NCBI RefSeq assembly: GCF_000372725.1
Contig: NW_005200496.1
Location: 73,262-137,261, forward strand
DNA from: Emiliania huxleyi CCMP1516
Lineage: Eukaryota > Haptophyta > Isochrysidales > Noelaerhabdaceae
Direction: 5' to 3'
DNA: 64,000 nucleotides
The position numbers and the translations under genes were made by a program. The notes under the pieces were generated by a model. The model was not told the DNA's origin and did no database searches. It saw only the letters and a program-made list of their open reading frames with translations. Positions 43,043 to 53,961 of this stretch are shown here, piece after piece. Within the stretch, counting starts at the first letter, position 1, and each line of letters starts with the position of its first letter.

Positions 43043-43374
43043 CTACTCCTTGCTCTGCGTGATAGCCTCATTCAGCAGCCCCGCCTCCTCCAACGTCCTG
43101 CCCAGCTCGCCCAGCCTCTTCGGCGGGAAGCCTATCCACGGCAGCGGGTGGCGTGAAGAGGCGCTGTCCACACACCCAGTCCGCGCAAGCGGCGGAGGCG
43201 GGACACCGGCGCGCAGGCTGAAGGCGACGCCGGGCGTCAGGCTGGCGATGTGCGCGTGGAGCGCCTCCAGCGTGTGGGACTTGTTTGCGCGGACCGTCGT
43301 GCGAGACCCGTCCGCCAGCCGCACCTGCAGCGTGGTGGTCGGCGAGTCCTCCACGACGACTAACGGCGAGCCCT

Positions 43375-43411
<37 letters not shown>

Positions 43412-44230
43412 GCCGTCCTCGGCCGCAGGCGCCGCGGCCCCGAGCGCTCGCCCCTCTCCGCTGAAGGCGACGATGCGAGGCGGCGCCGCCGCGACCGCCT
43501 CCGGCGCGCGCGCCATCCGGCGCGCGGCCTCGGCCGGGAAGGGCGCGGGTCGCATGTCGCCCAGCGCGATATCGACCGGCCGAGGCAGAGGGGCGCCGCT
43601 CGACAGGTCGAACTCGCGCAGCTCGACGGGAGGCACGCCGCGCTTCAGGTGCTCCATGAACTCCTTGTTCTCCTCGTACCGCCGCAGCTCGGGCAGCTCC
43701 GGAGGAGGCCCCGCCGCCGCCGCCGCCGCGCGCCGCGAGTCGCCGAGAGTGGCGACGCCGGTGCGGCGAGGCGCGGCGCGCTCGGCGGCGGCCGCCGCGG
43801 CGGCTGCCTCCTCCTCCGCCGTGATGTCCTCGACGGTGAAGCCGTCCGCCCAGAATAGCACGCGCACCTTCTTGGCATTGCGGCGCGTGGGCTCCACCGG
43901 AGCAGATGCTGTCGATGCCGCATCCGAGTCTGCTCCACCCAGCGTCCGTCCGGGCCGAGACCACTCCGAGCCTTGCTCGGAGCCCTCCTGCCGCGCATTG
44001 CTGAGGATGGAGCCGACGAGATCGGACTCCGGCATCGGAAGGCTCGGCGGCGCCGCCGCCTCCTCCGCCGCCTCGGTGCCATCATCTGCGCCAGCGGCTG
44101 CCTCCTCGTCAAAGTGCCTCGCCACAGCCGCGTCCAGATCGCCGTTCGCGGCGGCGAGCGCGCGGGCGGCGGTCGCAGGGTCATTCACGCCCGTGGTCTC
44201 CATGAAGGCGTGCGTAGCGTCGTCGGACAT
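43043..44230 (-). CDS. p47/UBXN2-type SEP-UBX adaptor of Cdc48/p97
   Basis: A p97/Cdc48 cofactor acting in Golgi/nuclear membrane fusion and ubiquitin-dependent handling. Domains: a UBA-like N-terminus (HAFMETTGVNDPATAARALA, then ANGDLDAAVARHFDEE); a linker; a SEP domain (VLFWADGFTVEDI; LPELRRYEENKEFMEHLKRG, VPPVELRE); Ala-rich linkers; a UBX domain (TTTLQVRLADGSRTTVRANK, SHTLEALHAHI) ending in TLEEAGLLNEAITQSKE. The frame is open from 44230 to 43043, but an in-frame GT-AG intron of 75 bases (43132-43206) is likely. Removing it joins FSLRAG to FPPKRLGELGRTLEEAG, the normal UBX end, giving 370 residues. If retained it adds 25 residues in a UBX loop. Confidence 0.88.
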
Positions 44231-44462
44231 TTGTAGAAGAAGGGGGCACGTCGAGGGTGGTACTAAACAGCTGCTTCAGCTTCGCAGCGCCCCCGCCCTT
44301 GGCGGTGTGCCTGGCCTTGTTTTTCTTTTTCTCCCTCTCTCCCGAGAAAAACGGTATGGCGGGTGGAGTGCTCTCTACTGCCGCGGCGCCCCTGTCGGTT
44401 CGGAGGCGCCCGGCGGCAGCGCGCTTGGTGCCGACGTCGACCGGACGCTCTCGCGGCGCCGA

Positions 44463-44537
44463 GGCAACGTGTGAGAGATTTTTAGAAGCCAACAAGAAAT
44501 GTGTCACACAGAGTGATTTGCGCTCGGCAGCTTGTCG
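44463..44537 (-). repeat. Dispersed repeat A immediately 3' of a minus-strand stop codon
   Basis: On the minus strand, two bases after the TAG at 44539-44541, it reads GACAAGCTGCCGAGC, then a diverged middle (GTGTGACACATTTC), then TTGTTGGCTTCTAAAAATCT. Same sense and same place relative to the stop as the copy at 16252. Confidence 0.75.
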
Positions 44538-44538
44538 A

Positions 44539-45033
44539 CTACCAGCCGGAGCCGGAGTCGGAACCGTAGCCGAGATGGTCTTCGAGGGTGTCGAATATGT
44601 CATTCGCCTCGCTAGTGGAGCCGGTGCCGCATGAGTCGCGGTCGGAGGAGGAGTCGTCGGAGGAGCGGCCGGAGAACTCGCGCTTGTCGCGCCTGATGCG
44701 CTCTGCGCCGAAAATGGAGAACTCGCGCTTGTCGCGCCTGATGCGCTCTGCGAGGGGGCCGGGGTCGTGGTCGTCGTGCTCGAGCGTCGGGTAGGTAGCG
44801 CGCCTTGCGACCTTGTCGGCCGTGCTGCCGTCCCAGTAGAAGGTGTACCAGTCGCCGCGAGGGTAGTACCAAGCGTTGACCAACCTGTACCGTCCGAGAG
44901 CGGCCGCCTGAGCGGCCTGAGCAGCCGCCTGAGAACCCGCCTCTGCAGCGGCCGCCGCCGCCGCAGCCTTCTGCGCCGCCGCCTGTGCGGCCTTGAAGTT
45001 CTTGCCTTGTTTTGCCTTCTTCTTGGTGCCCAT
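44539..45033 (-). CDS. Hypothetical protein with WYTFYWDG motif and Asp/Ser tail
   Basis: From ATG 45033 the frame reads MGTKKKAKQGKNFKAAQAAA, an Ala/Gln-rich helix, then a compact aromatic stretch LVNAWYYPRGDWYTFYWDGS, then a duplicated RIRRDKREFS motif (ERIRRDKREFSIFGAERIRR) and an acidic Ser-rich end, LGYGSDSGSGW. The frame is open further upstream to about 45201, where CDGTIGFRHQREATGEQLCL resembles the plus-strand locus near 15.98 kb. It may therefore be the 3' part of a larger gene that includes the IQ-motif frame at 45208-45930. Function unknown. Confidence 0.5.
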   Translation of the reverse strand: MGTKKKAKQGKNFKAAQAAAQKAAAAAAAAEAGSQAAAQAAQAAALGRYRLVNAWYYPRGDWYTFYWDGSTADKVARRATYPTLEHDDHDPGPLAERIRRDKREFSIFGAERIRRDKREFSGRSSDDSSSDRDSCGTGSTSEANDIFDTLEDHLGYGSDSGSGW

Positions 45034-45207
45034 CGAGGTGTCATCAAGTGACTGGCTGGCCCGCCAGAGGTCGTGCTCTGGACGGCTGGGGCAGGGCGAC
45101 TCACGGGGGGAGGAGGGGGACGAGGGCGGAGGCAGGCACAGCTGCTCTCCGGTGGCCTCGCGTTGGTGGCGGAACCCGATGGTTCCATCGCAGCCGCGCA
45201 CTGTGCC

Positions 45208-45930
45208 TTAAGGGTTGTAGATTTCGAGAGGGAAACGGGCCAACGCTTCCGAGAAGGGGAGAGGAAGACTTGTGGAGCGTAAACAGTAGATGAAATCGAC
45301 GACGTAGCCGCCGCCGCGCCGCCGCCCGCCCTCGTGGCCGCCATAGACGCGGCTGAGGAAGAGGTCGGCGGTGCGCCCGCTAGGCGGGCAGGCCTTGAAG
45401 AAGTTGTTCAGAGAAGTGCGAGTGTTGAGGCCGCGCGCAGCGGCCTGTATCTTGGTGATGAGGATCGTGATGATGATGGTGCCCTTGCGCAGCAGGAGCG
45501 CGCGCATCGCCCGCTGAACGCGGGTCGCTGCGGCTTCCTGTGCGAACCCCAGTCGGATGTTCCGCAGCGTGGAGGTCATTGCTGCGATGTCGTCATGCCC
45601 AGCAGCCACCCCAGCCTCGCCAAAGGCGCCAGCGAGGCTGGGCAAGCCCGGCAGCTCTGGCGAGCCAACGCGGCCGGCAGCAGGCCCACCTGGGTTCGAA
45701 CTGGAGGCCAGTCGATCGCAGCCGGGCGCTGACCCGACCGAGCCAGGCGAGGAGTGTTGTGGCTCTGGTCGATTCGGTGCCTCATAAAGCGTCGGCGAGA
45801 TTGAAAGTTTTTGCAGCACGAATCCGACGCGCTCCGTCTCGTCGGCGTCAGTAGGCGCCATGAGGCCGTCTGAGACCGTGGAGACGAGGCCGGGCGCAGC
45901 CGTGGCCGGCCGCGCGGCGGCGCCGGACAA
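45208..45930 (-). CDS. IQ-motif (calmodulin-binding) protein exon(s)
   Basis: The frame from ATG 45930 has a disordered Pro/Ser/Gly N-terminus and a short helix (GHDDIAAMTSTLRNIRLGFA). It then has two IQ-like motifs, ATRVQRAMRALLLRKG and ITKIQAAARGLNTRTSLNNF, around a hydrophobic TIIITILIT stretch. IQ motifs bind calmodulin. The final 40 residues (YVVDFIYCLRSTSLPLPFSE) may be intronic read-through. The downstream minus-strand frame (44539-45201) could be the next exon of the same gene, but I could not fix the splice. Confidence 0.45.
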   Translation of the reverse strand: MSGAAARPATAAPGLVSTVSDGLMAPTDADETERVGFVLQKLSISPTLYEAPNRPEPQHSSPGSVGSAPGCDRLASSSNPGGPAAGRVGSPELPGLPSLAGAFGEAGVAAGHDDIAAMTSTLRNIRLGFAQEAAATRVQRAMRALLLRKGTIIITILITKIQAAARGLNTRTSLNNFFKACPPSGRTADLFLSRVYGGHEGGRRRGGGYVVDFIYCLRSTSLPLPFSEALARFPLEIYNP

Positions 45931-46697
45931 GGCGAGCGAGAGCGAAGCGACCAGGATAAGGAGGACTTCTTCTTATGCCGCTTCGGTCACGTCACGCGCG
46001 CTGCGAGGTGTCTTTTGGCATGTGAGCGCTGGCAGGAAACGCCAAGAAGCTGGTCTTCGATGTCTGCGGCCGCGTGCGGGCGGGCGGGCCCGCCGGGCTG
46101 GGCGAAGCCGTCCGAGCGGGTCTTCGAGCTCGCCGCCCGCGAGGAGCCAGCATGGCTCGTCGCTCGACGGGAGCCTGCCCAGCATGCTCTCGGCACTCTG
46201 TACAGCCTCGACAAGGTGTCTGGGAAGGCCGACAGGGCCAGAGCGGACCGCCTCGGGCGCGATGGGCGCTGAATAGTACCATGACTACGAGCTCTCGATC
46301 GGGTCGCCGGCAGCGGGCTCGCGCGGCGTGCTGCTCGACGGCAGGCCGCTCCCCACCCTTTCAACAGTGTCTTTTACATCGCTTCTCTCGCTGCAACCGC
46401 CTGCGGGGGCCGGCGCCGGCCGCCTCGCTTCGCCAGCGCTGCCTACGCCTGCGACACGCGTGTCGACTCGCCGCCCGCATCGCCTGCGGCGGGCCCGCGT
46501 GGCGCGCTGCTCGTCGGGAGCGTGCTCAGCAGGCTGTGCAGCGCAGCCTGACTCACTCAGAACGCTGCTGATGCGGCGTGGGGCCGCCGGCGGCGCTGCT
46601 GCCGCGCACGCTGCGCTGTGGGCGTCACGATCGTGTCCGCGCCGCGTCGCCGATGCCACTTGCCGCTCGCGGCTGCCCTGCCCTGCCCTGCCATCGC

Positions 46698-46701
<4 letters not shown>

Positions 46702-46791
<90 letters not shown>
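46702..46791 (+). repeat. (CA)n microsatellite, about 45 units
   Basis: Uninterrupted CA repeat, followed by an AT-rich TTAATTA cluster (46792-46830, again 46935-46975) embedded in GCGGCGGCG tracts. Open frames across it are artefacts. From 45931 to 48692 I see no gene I can support; there are T/G-rich low-complexity stretches at 47.8-48.1 kb. Confidence 0.95.
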
Positions 46792-46794
<3 letters not shown>

Positions 46795-48722
46795 ATTAAT
46801 TATCGGGTAATAATTATTCATTATTAATCATCGGGCGGCGGCGCGGTGCGCTGCGGTGCGGCGGCGGGCGGCGCGAGGCGGCGGCGCGGCGAGGCAAGTG
46901 GCGACGCAGGGCGGGGCGGCGCGGCGGCGGGTGGGGTAATTACTTAATTATTAATTAATTGCCAATTAATAATCATCGGGCGGCGGGGCGGCGCGGCGGC
47001 GGGCGACGCGGAGCGGGGCGGCGCGACCATCTGCAGTTACCGGGTCTCTGATCATTGGAGAGCGGCAATGGTCGCGCCGCCCTCGACTCAAGGGGCTGCC
47101 TTCCACCCGTAGTTGCTCAGGCCGGGGGAGGGGGGGAGACCTCCTGTTCCTCGCGGAACGGGAGCAGGCCCCCCCTTGCCCGGTCTGCGATGCAGGGCGG
47201 TGGTCGTGCCATCTTCGCTTCGTACTCGAAACCACCACGCCGCAACCGTCGCCGGCGCGCGACACGTTCCCGTAGGCCGGACTGTCCTCGCCGAGAGTGT
47301 GTGTCGCCAAGGCGAGACACACTCAGGGACGGTGCCGACTCAGGGACGGTGCCGACGGGACGCGGCTCGAAGGGTGTGGCTCCGCAGCGCGGCTGGCACT
47401 CGTCGCAGAGGCCTGCAGGCCTCACCTTCGAAAAGTCGGCATGGCTCTACCCGCAACTTCTCGCTAACACGCGCGCGCACCGCCGAGCCTGCGGCGGGCG
47501 CGCTGCGGCCGCACGTCTAACTTCGTCATAGTGCCACGACGTGCGGCTAGATTTAGCCCACGCGCCTCTGCTCGCAAACACTCACCCATTGAATTGTCAC
47601 TGCCCGTGAGTGCGAGATAGGGCTAGCAGTAGAGGCAGCTAGCCTTTGAGTAGGGCGTCCATAGACACCTCACAAGACCCCACACACGGTCTTGTCCGTG
47701 CCTTGCGGCCGGCGAGATTGCTAGGAGGTGGAGCAAGCCTGCTCTAGCCTCGCATGTTACTTCCTGTTGTCTGTTGTGATGTTGTGCCCTTGTTTGTTCC
47801 TTTGGCACGGTGAAGTGCTGGGGGGGGCGACAGGGAGGATGTGGCCTTGAGTTATGTGTGTACGCCAACTCAGGGTGTGTGGCAGCCAGCTGGCTGTGTG
47901 TCTTGTGAGCTTGTTTGTGTCTGTGTGTCGCTCGTGCGTGTCGTCATCATCTGTCCAGCGTCCACCCATACCGCGTTGGTGTCCGGTCCGAGCCTGGCTG
48001 TTCTTCACCTTACTACATGCCCTAGGACATTCCGATGGTTAGCAGCGAGTGTCTTCTGAGTTTCTGTGTCTGTGTGTCGATCCAGCGTGCCGTTCTCCTG
48101 TCTCGCGTTCACCTATCCCGGGTTACTATCCGCGTTACCGGCTTCTTACCACGCCGGTGTCCAGTCCGAGCCTGACTGAGACTGTCTGTTCTGTTCTTCA
48201 CCTCTACAGATACAGTCAATAGATGCCCCGATGCGTTTTCTGTTGGGCCATTCCATGCCCTTGTCGTGCCAGTGTGATATTTCTTTCCCTCCCCGGACGG
48301 CGGGAGGGAGGGGAGGGGTGTCGCTCGCTCGCTTCGTTCGCTCGCTCGCTCGCCTCCACTCATTCATCTTTCTTCGGAAGCCTCCACAATGTCCTCGAGA
48401 GTGTCTTCTAAAGAGCACGCCGTTACAGTAGTCATATGCGGCTCACAATTACGAACGCACGATGGGCGGACGGACTTTGCAGATGGCTTTGGGTGTGTTT
48501 GCGGGCGGTCATTTTTCTCTGTTTCCTCATCTCTCCATCCAGCGGGCCACCTCCGCTCAGGAGGACCGAATTTGACGGAGCACGGAATGAGAACCGTTCG
48601 AAAAGGCGCCGGAGAACTTTGAAACTAAGCTGAGTCTTGGCGGGCTATTGGCACAACGATTGCACTTTAGCGAGGGCGGAGAGTAGGGGCCGGTGGGGAG
48701 CTGGGCTCCGCCACGGCGGTGC

Positions 48723-50881
48723 ATGGCTGCTACGGTCGAGGATGCGGCTGCCGCGCTCGGCGACATCGAGGTCGCTGAGCTCCGGCCGGACGCGGCAGAG
48801 TGGTTCCCCGTCCCTGCCCCGAGCGCGGCTGCACCATCGACACCAGGAGGGAGCCCGACTGTGCAGCGGAAAAATGGGGAGACAAATGGCGGGAGAAAAA
48901 TTACGATCGTGGAGCGTGGGCCGAGAGCTGCTCCGCCGGGCTACCCCGGCGGCGCCTACTTTGTCCCTGCCGGCGTGCGCTACGTCCCTCCCGGCTTTGT
49001 CGCAGCAGGCTACACCGGCGGCTACATGAACATGAACATGAGCGCGCGGCCTGCGTGGCGAGCTGTGGACGTCGGCGGCTACGGGCAGCCTCCACCATTG
49101 TATGTGGCCCCCGTCGTGCCGACCGCCTACATGGTCCGTCCTGGCTTCCGCGCACCCTGGCCGCCTGGCTGGCGCGGGCAGCAGAAGGTGTCGCCCAGAG
49201 TTGCTACAGGCCGTTCAAGCGGCTCCTCGGACGACCACGAGGCGGAGGCGGCGTGGGCTGAGGGAGAGCCGACCCCAAAGGGGCCAGGCGGCAGCGAGGA
49301 GAACGCGCGCGCATCGTACGCGCACAGCGGGCGCACAGCCCTCGAGGAGCGACCCATCTCTGCCAACCAGATCTTTTGCTCCAACCTGCCCTGGTCGGTC
49401 AACGGCAAGATGCTTAGGCAGGCCTTTGAGGTGTTCGGGGAAGTGACGGACGCCTTTGTTGCATACCACGGCCGCTCATCGCGCGGATTTGGCTACGTCA
49501 CCTTCAAGGAGCCCGCCGACGCGCGTGGAGCGGTGGAGGCGATGAACATCGCTGGGTACGTGCACAGGTGGCCGAGTGGCGTCGCGACGAGTAACGGCGT
49601 TCATGGCCGCCCTCCTTCTCTCGTGTCGCCCTTGCGACGCCCAACGCCGCGAGCGTGCCCCTTTAGGCGACGAGAAGCCGCGAATCATGCGCGTCGAGCT
49701 CGCGCGGGACAGACCAAGCGACAAGCCGCGGCAGGCACGGGACTCTGCGCGGGCGCGCGCCGTTGTGTCTGGAAGCCCATCGTCGGCACACTCGATATTT
49801 TGCCGCTCGCTACACGCATCGGTGCGCGACGTGGCGAAGCTGTCCATCTTCTTCGGGCGCTTCGGCGAGGTGACCTCCGTTTCCTGCCGCGACCTCAACC
49901 TGCCGCCGGGCAGTGCGATCGTCACCTTTGCTGCGCCAGCGGCTGCGCAGTTGGCGCGCAACACCTTCGTATCGGGGCCCGAGGCCTTCGCCATCGAGGG
50001 CAGGCGGTTCAAAATTGAGGAGATGCGCGGCGCTGTCGCCGACCGACTGGTTGATCGCGCATCCCCGCAAGCCGCCAGCCCCGCCGCCGCGCCGCGCCAT
50101 GCATCGGCTCCGGCGAGCCCCGCCTCACCGCCAAGCGACGCGTCTGTGCCATCAGTGCTCACGCCCGCTCTTGCCCCCGCCGCCGCTGCCCCTGAGTCCT
50201 CCTCTGCACGTGTATCCTCTGTCGCCGCTCTCGCTACCACCTCCGCCTCCGCCTCCGCCTCCGCCTCCGCCTCCGCCTCCGCTGCCGACTCCACCTCTGC
50301 CGCTCCAGCCGCCGCCAGCACAAATTTCTCCAACTCCAAATTCTCCTCGTGCTGGGGGTCATCAGCGTCCTTGCCATCGACGGCGGGGGGCAACAGCTCA
50401 AACGGCGCGCTGGACGCGAACGGGCGAGGTTCGGAAGAGGGGTGGCCTCCCGCTGCTTGGGCCGCCGCGGCAGCGTCGCCACTTATTTCGCCGCCGCCGC
50501 CAACCCTTGTGCGCGCATCGAGCGCGCCGACGGCATCTGGGGCCTCACAGAGTACGGTGCCACCGCTGGCGTTGGCGATGGCTCCGGGGGTGCCCCTGCC
50601 GACCAAGGTGGAGGCGATCCGTACCGCTTTGGCGTTGGAAAGCGGGAGAGACCTGATCTCCACCATCCGTGCTGCCAACGCGTCGATGGGGGTGTCGGCG
50701 GATGGAGGCCTACTCGCTCAGGCGCGGCCAGCACACCCAACCTCCGATCTCCCTCCGAAAACCAGCCCATCCCACGCCATCACCACCCCATCACCACCCC
50801 ATCACCACCCCGCGTTTCACCACACCACCCGGCGACCAATAGGCGGACCGCTTGCTTGAGGAGCTGGCTGGGTGCCAATAG
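48723..50881 (+). CDS. RNA-binding protein with two RRM domains
   Basis: Three exons in phase: 48723-49578, 49667-50721 and 50843-50881 (649 residues; an in-frame ATG at 48693 would add ten). Both introns are GC-AG. The N-terminus is Pro/Gly/Tyr-rich (GGYMNMNMSARPAWRAVDVG). RRM1 has NQIFCSNLPWSV (RNP2) and SSRGFGYVTFKEP (RNP1). RRM2 has SIFCRSLHASVRDVAKLSIF, FGRFGEVTSV and GSAIVTFAAPAAAQLARNTF. A long Ser/Ala tail includes an SASASASA run. The last short exon gives ADRLLEELAGCQ. The SG|DEKPRIMRVELAR join at 49578/49667 completes RRM1. It is probably an mRNA-binding or splicing/translation factor. The intron at 49579 starts with a copy of the next exon. Confidence 0.8.
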
Positions 50882-51628
50882 AGACTGCCAAAGTATCAAG
50901 GTATCAAGGGCTTCGCTGGGGCCAGAAGCGCAAGCAAGAGGGGCTTTGGTTGGAAGGGGGGTGTAGGGGGGTGAAGGGTGGGATGGATGGGGAAGGGGAT
51001 ACGTGGGAAGAGCACTGCTAGCGGTCCAAGACGACCAGAAGGCTAGCCGTTGCGTGAGCTTGGATGGGGCAGGGGGCGGGCTAGGGGCTGCTTGGAGCGG
51101 TGCACTCGGTGAGGGGAGAGGGAAGGGTGTGAGGGCAGCCGCTTGAGGGCCTCTCAGTTCCTCTCCCACCCCGCAATTTGTGTGGTGATTGGTGTCCGTG
51201 CGTTGGTTCGTAATCGCCACGCCGCGCCCAGCCTTGATCCTTGAGACAAGGCTGCGCTTTTGACTTTGAGAGCTTGCGTTCAGCCGAGTTGCCCACGGCC
51301 ACGCACCCGGACACACACAAGACACAACAAAAACTCCACCGGAGTAAAATGCGCCTCTGGTGCTGGGGCGGACTCACAGAACTGTCAGCTCACTCTCGAA
51401 GACCCTGGAATTCCTTTTCTTACCAGTATGCCGCTTCACCTTGGTGCTTGGACCATATGCTTGGAGCAGAGCCCCGGCGAGGCCTCCCACTAGAAAGTGG
51501 GTCCCTAGGTTGTTCGGGCTCGTGGCTGGGTAGTATAGGGGGTGGCAAGACCCCCTACTCACGTGTGGCCCGAACCCTAGCTTTCGCGCGAGTTGGGCCC
51601 CCAAGCTGCGTTTTGGCTCGAGTTACTG
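50882..51628. other. Spacer, no supported gene
   Basis: Between the RRM gene and the MATE gene, both transcribed rightward. It holds only short overlapping frames. It must include the 3' flank of the RRM gene and the promoter of the MATE gene, but no specific motif stands out. Confidence 0.4.
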
Positions 51629-53961
51629 ATGTCCGTCCCCGCCAACAACGACGAGCCCCTTGTGCGAATCGCGGAGGATGACTTCGCCAAAGCCGTCTCG
51701 CTCCGCGCCATTCTGGCAGCCTCACTTCCCTCCATTGTTAACAACGCCGCGCAGCCGATTGCTGCGGCGTTGCAACTCGGACTCCTCGGGCACAGCGATT
51801 CGGCGGCGCAGCGAGTGGCAGTGTTCTCGGCGGTTGGAGCTGCCGTTACTTTTGTGGCCAACATATCCAACTTTGTCATCGTCGTCACCATGTCTCGGGT
51901 CGGCCATGCGCTGGGCGCAAAGCGGTGGGCCGCGCTCGGCCGCACGGTGTGGACGGTCCTCGTGTGCGCGCTCGTGATTGGCTTGCTGAGCGCCCTTGTG
52001 CTCTGGCTGGGGCGCAGGCCGCTCCTCAGCGCGCTCTCGCTCTCACGGCCGCCGCTCGACGAACTCGCCGAGTCCTACCTTCCTGTGGCGCTGCTTCGGC
52101 TGCCGCCGCTGCTGCTGCTGCGAGCTTCGAGCGCCGTGCTCGTGGGATACCAGAGAGTGAAAGCCGCGTCGCTGCTCAACTTGGCCCTGGCCTGCGCCGA
52201 CACGGCCGCCTTCTACCTGCTGCTCCACTCGAGCCTCGTCCTCGCGGGCGGCGGGCTCGTCCGTCTTGCGGCAGCTGTGGAAACACGTCCAACACGTCCG
52301 GGATGCGTCCAAGATGTGCGCCGTAGGCTCGTCGCCGTCGGAGCCGCTGTGGCGGCGACGTGCGCGATCGCCGCCGCCGCAGCTGTCACCGCCGTCCTCC
52401 TCCTCCCGCCAGACGCCGCGGTCCGGGTCCTCCCTCGACGCTGCTGCAGGCGGGCGGCGGCTGCGCCAGAGGCGGAGGGCGCCCTGCCGGCCGACGCTCC
52501 TGCTGCGCCGTCCGAGTCCTCCCTCCTCTCCCTCGCGCGCGACTCGCTCAACGTGCTCCTCCGCCCCGCCCCTCCCCTCCTCCGTTCCGCCCCTCCCCTC
52601 GGCGACGGGCAGCCTCGTGTAATCTGGTGCAACCTCCGCTGCACCGCGGCAGGTGCTCGTCCGGTCGGTGCTCCTCTCGGGCTCCGTGCTCGCGCTGATG
52701 GTCGCCGTCGCGCCGCTCGGCGCCGCCACCGTCGGGGCGCACGCCGTGGTGCTGCAGCTGTGGATGGTCACTTCGTACGTCGTCGACGGCAGCTCGCGAG
52801 TCGCTGGGCGGGTGGTCGCGCCGCGCAGGACGCGTCCGTGACGCGTCCCTCGCGCCGCAGGCTTCGCCGACGTGGGGACGATGGTGGGCTCGCGGCTGCT
52901 GGGCGCGGGCGAGGAGCGTCACATGAGGCGGCTCACCGCGACGCTGCTCCTGCTCGGGCACGCGCCCTGAGGATGCGGAAGAGACGCGGGAGACGCACAC
53001 TCAATGAACGAGGAACCGTGATGAAGAGACTCATTGAGGAATCGTGATTAAGCAACGCGAGAGAGCCTGCGCCCGCCCGATCTTCGCTCTCCACGCGTCG
53101 CCACCACTAGCGGCGTGCCTCATTACAATGAGTCATGGCCGTCACTCACCCTCAGGCTCGCCACTGGAGGAGTAGCGGCGTGCCTCATGGCGGCGCTGCA
53201 CGACCCGCTCGTCGCCGCCTTCACTCGCGACAGCGAGACGCGCCCGCCGCTCCACACGGCGCCGCCGCCCGCGCGGAGACCCCGCCGTCCACACCCATCT
53301 CGCGAGAGCAGGCGCGCCATGCTCCACACGCCGCTGTGGACGCTGCTCTGCGCGCTGCCTCGAGGAAGAGCCGCGCTCGCCCCGCACGAGCGGCGTATCT
53401 TGACCGCCCGGCTGCGAGCAGGCGCGCTGCAGCCCGTCAACGCGCTCGTCTTTGTGTACGACGGCCTCATCTACGCGGTGCGCGCCTTTGGCTTCCTGCG
53501 CAACGCGCTCCTGCTCGGCGTCTGCTGCACGTTCGCTCCGGCGCTCGCGCTCGCAAAGTCGCTCTCCCCCTCCTCCCTCCTCGCCATCTGGGCGGCCAAG
53601 GCCGCGCTCAACTGCTGGCGCTGCGGCAGCGCCCTCCTCCTCATCCACGTCAGGCACTGGCCGCATTGGGGCGGCGGCCGCGCCCAGGCTAGCGCCCAGG
53701 CGGACGGCCCCTCGCGTGCCAGCCCCGCACACACGGACCCGCCCTCCTCCCTCCCACCCCACGCTGCTCCTCCACCGCACTGCCTCGCAGGCGAGTGGCT
53801 CGCACGCCACCGGCACGGGGCCGCTCCTCGCGCCGCAGCAGCCGCAGCAGCCGCAGGAGGAGCGGCGATCATATGGAGACCTCTTCCGCGAAGCCTCTGG
53901 CGAGTCCGAGCCGCAAGGCCGCGAGGCGGGCGGCCAAGGCGGTGGCGCGGGCGGAGAGTAG
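51629..53961 (+). CDS. MATE-family efflux transporter
   Basis: Drug/metabolite antiporter (H+ or Na+ coupled). Exons in phase: 51629-52254, 52327-52552, 52653-52788, 52861-52957, 53156-53239, 53312-53349 and 53422 to about 53668, then a final exon near 53791-53961 whose frame I cannot fix. Five of the first six introns are GC-AG. Family marks: LRAILAASLPSIVNNAAQPI, SNFVIVVTMSRVGHALGAKR (MATE N-half), YLPVALLRLPPLLLLRASSA, GYQRVKAASLLNLALACADT, then the C-half TVGAHAVVLQLWMVTSYVVD, GFADVGTMVGSRLLGAGEER, PLWTLLCALQPVNALVFVYD. It is expected to have twelve membrane segments in a plasma or vacuolar membrane. The introns at 52255, 52553, 53240 and 53350 begin with copies of the next exon, and intron 52958-53155 contains one. 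Confidence 0.88.

Noticed and set aside
42825-44474. 549-residue plus-strand frame opposite the p47 gene
   Set aside because: Shadow of the minus-strand SEP/UBX gene; Ser/Arg/Ala-rich and crosses a poly-C run.
46285-46821. Minus-strand frame with a (CV)n run
   Set aside because: It is the translation of the CA microsatellite; no homology-like features beyond it.
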